64,000 nucleotides of DNA from Legionella fallonii LLAP-10 (GTDB lineage Bacteria; Pseudomonadota; Gammaproteobacteria; Legionellales; Legionellaceae): the NCBI RefSeq assembly GCF_000953135.1, contig NZ_LN614827.1, forward strand, positions 1,145,001 to 1,209,000, given 5' to 3'. Under the pieces are notes generated by a model, which searched no databases, was not told where the DNA came from, and saw nothing but the letters and a program-made list of their open reading frames with translations. This document shows positions 59,319 through 64,000 of the stretch, piece by piece. Within the stretch, counting starts at the first letter, position 1. Every line of letters begins with the position of its first letter. A program made the translations under genes and the position numbers.

Positions 59319-59341
59319 GCCGGGCAACCAATTGCCCGATC
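59319..59341. repeat. Dispersed GGGCAA/TTGCCC palindrome copy
   Basis: GCCGGGCAACCAATTGCCCGATC, of the same family as those near 10624 and 19365, lies just after rarA in a 275-base gap. No gene or clear sigma-54 site was found in the rest of the gap, which must carry the fleS promoter. Confidence 0.55.
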
Positions 59342-59569
59342 TTGTCATCCAGATCGCAGCGAAGGAGTTCCTGATTGTGGTACTGTGCCTCCTTCGAGAG
59401 GCATGATGCCTTAAGCCTAAAAGCATAAAAACATATTTATTTGATACAGTAATGGAAGAATAACAAAAGGAACATTTATTATTCAATTTAATCAACTGAT
59501 TTTAATCACATTTTCATTTGACTCAAAGTTTGTTAGAGTCAATATATGTAGGCAAAAAAAAACGTATTT

Positions 59570-60592
59570 ATGCATTATTCCACTTATCAAACATGTGCGG
59601 TAAAACCCCAGATAGAATTATCCGAATGGGATATTTTATCCAGCTTACCTAATGCTTTGGTAATCTTGAATGCTCGAGGCCGTATTGTTTGGTTAAATCC
59701 TGCTGCAGAAGCTATGCTTGGCTATGGTTTAATTAGCTCTCTTTGGTTGGATGTTATTCAAAGAGCTTTTGTGCCACGAGATGATGATGGGCATGAGGTA
59801 TCATTGGCGGATGGTCGTCGTGTCCATGTGGCTATTTCTTCTTTAGACAGCTTACCAGGCCTTTTAATTACTCTAGCGGACATTACAGCAACCAGAGATT
59901 ATGAAAGAGCAAAGGAAAATGAGAAGCGCTTGGTTGCTATTGGTACTATGACCGCACAATTAGCTCATCAAATCAGAACGCCTTTATCTTCTGCAATTTT
60001 GTACACGGAACATTTAAATAATCTTCCTGATTTAAACGAACGAATGCATAATTGGATTATAAGGTTACAAGAGTGTCATGCAAGCATTGAACAACAGATT
60101 CATGATTTGTTGTTATTTGCTAGGGGCACATCTATAGAGCCGCAATATGTTCATATGAACGCTTGGTGTTCTGAGTTAATACAACGTGCTCATCCTTATG
60201 TGGACGCTTATTGTGCTCAATTCAAAGTGAATAATCTACTTAAAACACGAGAATCCTCCATTCATGGGGAGTCATTAATTGGAGCAGTTTTAAACCTCAT
60301 CATTAATGCATTGCAATCTGAGGCAACAGAAATCAATTTAACTCTTGCATCTATAGATGATTCAGGTATACAAATATCAGTAGAGGATAATGGTAAAGGT
60401 ATGTCTGAAGAGGTAAAAGCGCAAGCATTTTCACCATTTTATACAACCAAAGCTCAAGGCACGGGTTTAGGTTTAGCCGTCGTTTTTGCTGTAGTTCAGG
60501 CACATGGTGGAAGTGTACAGTTAGAATCTGCTGAAGGCTTAGGTACACAGATAAATATTTATTTACCTGGTGAAAATAAAGGCATACGATAA
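59570..60592 (+). CDS. fleS: Flagellar two-component sensor kinase FleS/FlrB
   Basis: FleS phosphorylates FleR to open the middle tier of flagellar genes. The 340-residue soluble kinase has a PAS domain (about 20-115: LPNALVILNARGRIVWLNPA, AEAMLGYG). Its His phosphorylation site lies in MTAQLAHQIRTPLSS, and the ATP-binding domain has NLIINALQSEA, VEDNGKGMS and GTGLGLAVVFAV. No membrane helix is present, typical of FleS. ATG 59570 is the first start in the frame. fleR follows 23 bases later, in one operon with fliE and fliF. Confidence 0.9.
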   Translation: MHYSTYQTCAVKPQIELSEWDILSSLPNALVILNARGRIVWLNPAAEAMLGYGLISSLWLDVIQRAFVPRDDDGHEVSLADGRRVHVAISSLDSLPGLLITLADITATRDYERAKENEKRLVAIGTMTAQLAHQIRTPLSSAILYTEHLNNLPDLNERMHNWIIRLQECHASIEQQIHDLLLFARGTSIEPQYVHMNAWCSELIQRAHPYVDAYCAQFKVNNLLKTRESSIHGESLIGAVLNLIINALQSEATEINLTLASIDDSGIQISVEDNGKGMSEEVKAQAFSPFYTTKAQGTGLGLAVVFAVVQAHGGSVQLESAEGLGTQINIYLPGENKGIR

Positions 60593-60615
60593 TTACAAAA
60601 GAGAAGGGATCTCCT

Positions 60616-61923
60616 ATGAGCCATGTTTTAATTGTTGAAGACGACCCAGTATTACGAGAAGCGCTGGCTGAAACGATGACTATTGCTGGCCATACCTATA
60701 TTACTGCCAAAGACGGCAAAGAGGCATTAGCTCTCCTTGATCTGCACCATCCTGCTGTAGTTTTATCTGATATTCGTATGGATAAGTTAGATGGTAATCA
60801 ACTATTAAGTGAAATTCAAAAGAAACGTCCAGGTTTACCCGTTATTTTAATGACAGCCTATGGTTCTGTTGAAGATGCAGTAACGGCGATACGGCACGGT
60901 GCTGTAGATTATTTGCAAAAACCATTTAGTGCCCAGGTTCTAACTGAAAAAATCAATCAATACCTTAAAGTTGAAATTGAACATAGCGATGATCCCATTG
61001 CCCAAGATCCCAAAAGCCAGGCTTTATTAACTATGGCGCTAAAGGTTGCTCAATCTGATGTGGGGGTTATGATTAGTGGTGAAAGTGGGACGGGTAAGGA
61101 AGTCTTGGCACATTTTATTCATGATCATTCACCACGAAAAAAACAACCATTTATTGCCATTAATTGCGCGGCTATTCCTGAGCAAATGTTAGAGGCAACT
61201 TTATTTGGCTATGAAAAAGGCTCTTTTACCGGTGCTTATAAATCCACACCGGGTAAATTTGAACAGGCTCAAGGAGGAACCTTGCTTTTAGATGAGGTCA
61301 GTGAGATGCCTTTGAGTTTGCAAGCCAAATTATTGAGAGTGCTACAAGAAAAAGAAGTGGAGCGGATTGGCTCTAATAAGATAATCAATCTGGATGTTCG
61401 TATTTTAGCTACCACAAACAGACAGTTAAAAGATGAGGTGCAGGCTGGTCGTTTCAGGGAGGATCTATTTTATAGATTGAATGTTTTTCCCTTACAGTGG
61501 CATCCTCTAAGAGAGAGAAAAAGCGATATTATTCCTTTAGTTAACTACTTAATTCGTAAACATTGTCAGCATAAACAACCTATTGTGCCGGTAATCAGTC
61601 CCGCCGCACAGAAATTAATGTTGTCTTACTCTTGGCCCGGTAATGCTCGAGAGCTTGATAATGTGGTTCAAAGAGCTTTAGTATTGCAAAATCAGGGAAT
61701 TATTGAGGCAGAACATTTACAATTATCACTGACATCAATAGCTCCCGAAGCGGCTTCCGCAACAGGCAGTAAAAATTTACAAATTCACGAGTTTGAATTG
61801 ATAGAAAAGACCTTACAAGAACATGAAGGAAATAGGCAACAAGTAGCTGCTTTGTTAGGCGTAAGTGAAAGGACCTTAAGATATAAATTAGCTAAAATGC
61901 GCGAGGAAGGATATGTTGTTTAA
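60616..61923 (+). CDS. fleR: Flagellar sigma-54-dependent response regulator FleR/FlrC
   Basis: FleR is an NtrC-type activator of middle flagellar genes. The 435-residue protein has a receiver domain (phospho-acceptor Asp52 in LSDIRMDKLDG) and an AAA+ sigma-54 domain with Walker A GESGTGKE, loop GYEKGSFTGAYK and Walker B LLLDEVSEMPLS. The C-terminus has a Fis-type helix-turn-helix (NRQQVAALLGVSERTLRYKL). The GAFTGA loop reads GSFTGA, a common functional variant. It forms a pair with fleS and is followed by fliE after 69 bases. Confidence 0.93.
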   Translation: MSHVLIVEDDPVLREALAETMTIAGHTYITAKDGKEALALLDLHHPAVVLSDIRMDKLDGNQLLSEIQKKRPGLPVILMTAYGSVEDAVTAIRHGAVDYLQKPFSAQVLTEKINQYLKVEIEHSDDPIAQDPKSQALLTMALKVAQSDVGVMISGESGTGKEVLAHFIHDHSPRKKQPFIAINCAAIPEQMLEATLFGYEKGSFTGAYKSTPGKFEQAQGGTLLLDEVSEMPLSLQAKLLRVLQEKEVERIGSNKIINLDVRILATTNRQLKDEVQAGRFREDLFYRLNVFPLQWHPLRERKSDIIPLVNYLIRKHCQHKQPIVPVISPAAQKLMLSYSWPGNARELDNVVQRALVLQNQGIIEAEHLQLSLTSIAPEAASATGSKNLQIHEFELIEKTLQEHEGNRQQVAALLGVSERTLRYKLAKMREEGYVV

Positions 61924-61992
61924 AAACCATCACTATAGTCATGGTATTACAGAATATCTTAGGTAGATGCAGGATGTAAGAAGGATAATAAT

Positions 61993-62307
61993 ATGAGCGA
62001 AATTAACACAATAAATTTACTCAATCAAATACGTACTATGTCTGCTCAGGCAGAAGGCTCCAAGGTTGAGGCGGGAGAAAATCAGGTCTCTTTTGGCTCT
62101 GTTTTACAGCAGACATTAAATCAAGTTAATGATCTGACCCAAACCTCCGATGCATTAAAAGCGCGTTTTGAAATGGGCGATCCCAATGTGAGTTTGGGAG
62201 AAGTGATGATCGCAGGACAAAAATCTAATTTAGGATTTGAAGCTACGCTAAGAGTAAGAAATAAATTAGTGCAAGCGTATCAAGATATTATGAATATGCC
62301 GGTATAA
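61993..62307 (+). CDS. fliE: Flagellar hook-basal body protein FliE
   Basis: FliE links the MS ring to the rod and is the first part exported. The 104-residue protein shows the conserved VSFGSVLQQTLNQVNDLTQT and the C-terminal GDPNVSLGEVMIAGQKSNLG and EATLRVRNKLVQAYQDIMNM. It starts at ATG 61993 after AAGGAT. It lies between fleR and fliF. Confidence 0.96.
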   Translation: MSEINTINLLNQIRTMSAQAEGSKVEAGENQVSFGSVLQQTLNQVNDLTQTSDALKARFEMGDPNVSLGEVMIAGQKSNLGFEATLRVRNKLVQAYQDIMNMPV

Positions 62308-62376
62308 TAGACCTCTCATCGAAACACTTATGCCTTGCATCCATGATAAATCTATTGGTTATGCAAGAAGTCTATT
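62306..62376. repeat. Inverted repeat in the fliE-fliF gap
   Basis: AATAGAC (62306-62312) pairs with GTCTATT (62370-62376), and CTTGCAT (62334-62340) with ATGCAAG (62361-62367), giving a long interrupted stem. The wording AATAGACCTCT...CGAAAC matches the repeats at 43714-43826. It may modulate transcript stability between fliE and fliF. Confidence 0.5.
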
Positions 62377-62466
62377 GATGGATTATAAGATATAAGACTT
62401 ATGAGAAACGACGCTAGCTGAGGAGCATAGCTTGTTTTGTATAAGTTCATAATACAGGAGTGGATG

Positions 62467-64000
62467 ATGTCACTGGCTGATAATGCTTCAACAGCAGCAG
62501 CAAAATTTGCAAGCTTATCGATACCCCGACAAGTAGGTTTGTTGGTTGGGCTGGCAGCAAGTGTTGCTATTGGCTTGGCCGTCGTATTATGGTCTCGAGA
62601 TCCCAGCTACGCTCCCTTATTTAGCCAAATGAATCCACGTGAATCTACGGAAATAATCGCGGTGCTGGAGCGTAATGGCATAGCGTTTAAGATTGATAAG
62701 AATAGCGGCATTTTAATGGTTCCTAGTGATAGCTTGCAAAGTGCGCGTTTAAAACTTGCGGCAGAAGGGTTACCGCGCGAGTCGAGTGGTACAGAAGAAC
62801 TATTTGCCAACAATAATGCCTTCAATACTAGCCAATTCATGGAGAATGCTCGTTATAAACAAGCGTTGGAATTGGAGTTAGCTCGTACTATCAGTAAATT
62901 TAATGATATTAAAGCGGCTCGTGTTCATCTTGCCATTCCAAGAGAATCTGCCTTTGTCAGGGATGCACAAGCACCCAGTGCCTCAGTATTTATTGATGTG
63001 TATTCTGGTTTAGAGCTTAAAAAGCAGACCATCGCGGCAATTATTAATTTAGTGGCGTCCAGTATCCCCAATTTAAGTGCCAGTAGAGTGACTGTGGTTG
63101 ACCAGGATGGACAGTTACTTAATGAGGGCGGGGGGCAAACTTTATTTTCTGATACGGAGCGTTTTCTTGATTATAGACAAACTTTGGAGCGCCAATACTC
63201 ACAAAAAATACAGGATATTTTAACACCTATTTTAGGTTATGGCCGAGTAAGAGCGAAGGTTTCTGCTGATATTGATTTCACAAGTTATGAGCAAACCCAA
63301 GAAATGTTTAATCCAGAACTGCCTTCCTTGCGTAGTGAACAGACCATGGAGGAAAAACGTAATGCAACAAATAATGCTAGTGGTGTTCCTGGGTCCTTAA
63401 CTAATACCCCGCAGCCGAATCCCAATCTGGTAAGTAAAAATCTACAACCTAAGAATGCAGCACAGAAAAATGCGCAACCGACTCAACAATCTACTTCTGA
63501 ACAAAGTCAGGCCCAGGATTATCGTACTCAAAGCACTAAGAACTTTGAGTTAGACAAGACTGTAAGTCATACGAAAAATCAACCGGGCACCATTAAGCGC
63601 TTATCCGTTGCTGTAATCGTTGATAACAAACCGGTAATGGATCCAAAAACGAAGAAGTTAGAAGTAAAACCGCTCACCGCCAAAGAAATTGATCAGTTAA
63701 AGCTTTTGATTTCTGATGCTATAGGATTAGATGCAAAACGAGGGGATAGTTTAAATGTGATTAATAGCAGCTTTGTCAAACCAGATCCTATACAAGCTTT
63801 ACCGGAGGAGCGTTTCTGGCAAAAAGATAGTTTTTGGTCAATAATTAAGCAGGTTGGCGGTGCTTTATTTGTCCTGGCGATAATATTTGGTGTATTAAGA
63901 CCAATGCTGAAAAGTCTCGCCTCTGATAAAGAGGAAGAGCTAGCTGATGAAGAACAGTCACCAAAAGAATTAACTTATGATGGGACAACGATATCTCTTA
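62467..64000 (+). CDS. fliF: Flagellar MS-ring protein FliF (3' end outside window)
   Basis: FliF forms the MS ring on which the flagellum assembles. About 511 residues are visible. They include an N-terminal membrane helix (about 21-40), the YscJ-type PLFSQMNPRESTEIIAVLER, and FMENARYKQALELELARTIS with AARVHLAIPRESAFVRDAQA. An acidic and Asn/Gln-rich linker (about 310-360) follows, then VIVDNKPVMDPKTKKLE and a second membrane helix (about 462-482). The frame is open at the window's end. I chose ATG 62467 (AGGAG six bases upstream) over ATG 62464. The C-terminal FliG-binding tail lies outside the window. Confidence 0.96.
   Translation, partial: MSLADNASTAAAKFASLSIPRQVGLLVGLAASVAIGLAVVLWSRDPSYAPLFSQMNPRESTEIIAVLERNGIAFKIDKNSGILMVPSDSLQSARLKLAAEGLPRESSGTEELFANNNAFNTSQFMENARYKQALELELARTISKFNDIKAARVHLAIPRESAFVRDAQAPSASVFIDVYSGLELKKQTIAAIINLVASSIPNLSASRVTVVDQDGQLLNEGGGQTLFSDTERFLDYRQTLERQYSQKIQDILTPILGYGRVRAKVSADIDFTSYEQTQEMFNPELPSLRSEQTMEEKRNATNNASGVPGSLTNTPQPNPNLVSKNLQPKNAAQKNAQPTQQSTSEQSQAQDYRTQSTKNFELDKTVSHTKNQPGTIKRLSVAVIVDNKPVMDPKTKKLEVKPLTAKEIDQLKLLISDAIGLDAKRGDSLNVINSSFVKPDPIQALPEERFWQKDSFWSIIKQVGGALFVLAIIFGVLRPMLKSLASDKEEELADEEQSPKELTYDGTTISL

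Overview
The window reads as a chromosomal segment of a Legionella species, or a very close relative. The base composition is low-GC. The flagellar genes are gammaproteobacterial in type and order (FlhF, FlhG, FliA, MotC/MotD-type stators, FleS/FleR). They are interleaved with several large, solitary, family-less proteins with coiled coils and glutamate-rich C-termini, typical of Dot/Icm type IV effectors. A zinc phospholipase C-like protein and an ERG4/ERG24 sterol reductase, both known from the Legionella/Coxiella group, point the same way. The species was not determined.

Layout. 1-10515 (+): flagellar export, placement and stator operon (fliN partial, fliO, fliP, fliQ, fliR, flhB, flhA, flhF, flhG, fliA, motC, motD, a DUF2802-like gene), mostly overlapping or tightly spaced. 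10801-13388 (+): prfB, with a textbook programmed +1 frameshift, and lysS. 13389-19498: accessory stretch with palindromic repeats, a membrane protein, a J-domain/repeat/coiled-coil effector candidate and a histidine-rich membrane protein. 19499-26046: nrdA-nrdB (-), a phosphodiester glycosidase-like gene (-) and pmbA (+). 26259-37537: a second effector candidate sharing its C-terminal module with the first, infA, an unusual DAACS transporter, two class III nucleotide cyclases, a rhodanese, aat, a Gly/Trp/His-rich lipoprotein and a NUDIX hydrolase. 37538-39939: no intact gene, but a 995-bp element with 50-bp perfect terminal inverted repeats and 260-bp tandem units, then a broken cytochrome P450. 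39940-43681 (+): proB, proA and a sterol reductase. 43892-52134: three large effector candidates (phospholipase C-like, 946 aa, 760 aa) separated by two inverted-repeat elements, one an IS5-like IS with a wrecked transposase. 52891-53912: a PRC-barrel gene and a decayed hook-protein (flgE) fragment. 53912-59294: trxB (-), then ftsK, lolA, rarA (+). 59570-64000 (+): fleS, fleR, fliE and the 5' part of fliF, so the window begins and ends in flagellar clusters.

The flagellar genes form two blocks. The left makes the export gate, polar placement factors, sigma-28 and the stator. The right has the sigma-54 two-component switch and the first basal-body parts. Between them, housekeeping genes (prfB, lysS, nrdAB, infA, aat, proBA, trxB, ftsK, lolA, rarA) form the backbone and the effector candidates and repeats are the variable cargo. 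Several families of short palindromes recur in the gaps. No tRNA, rRNA or CRISPR array was recognised. Start codons were re-chosen by ribosome-binding site and family alignment where the longest reading frame was implausible. All family assignments come from reading the sequence, not from database searches.
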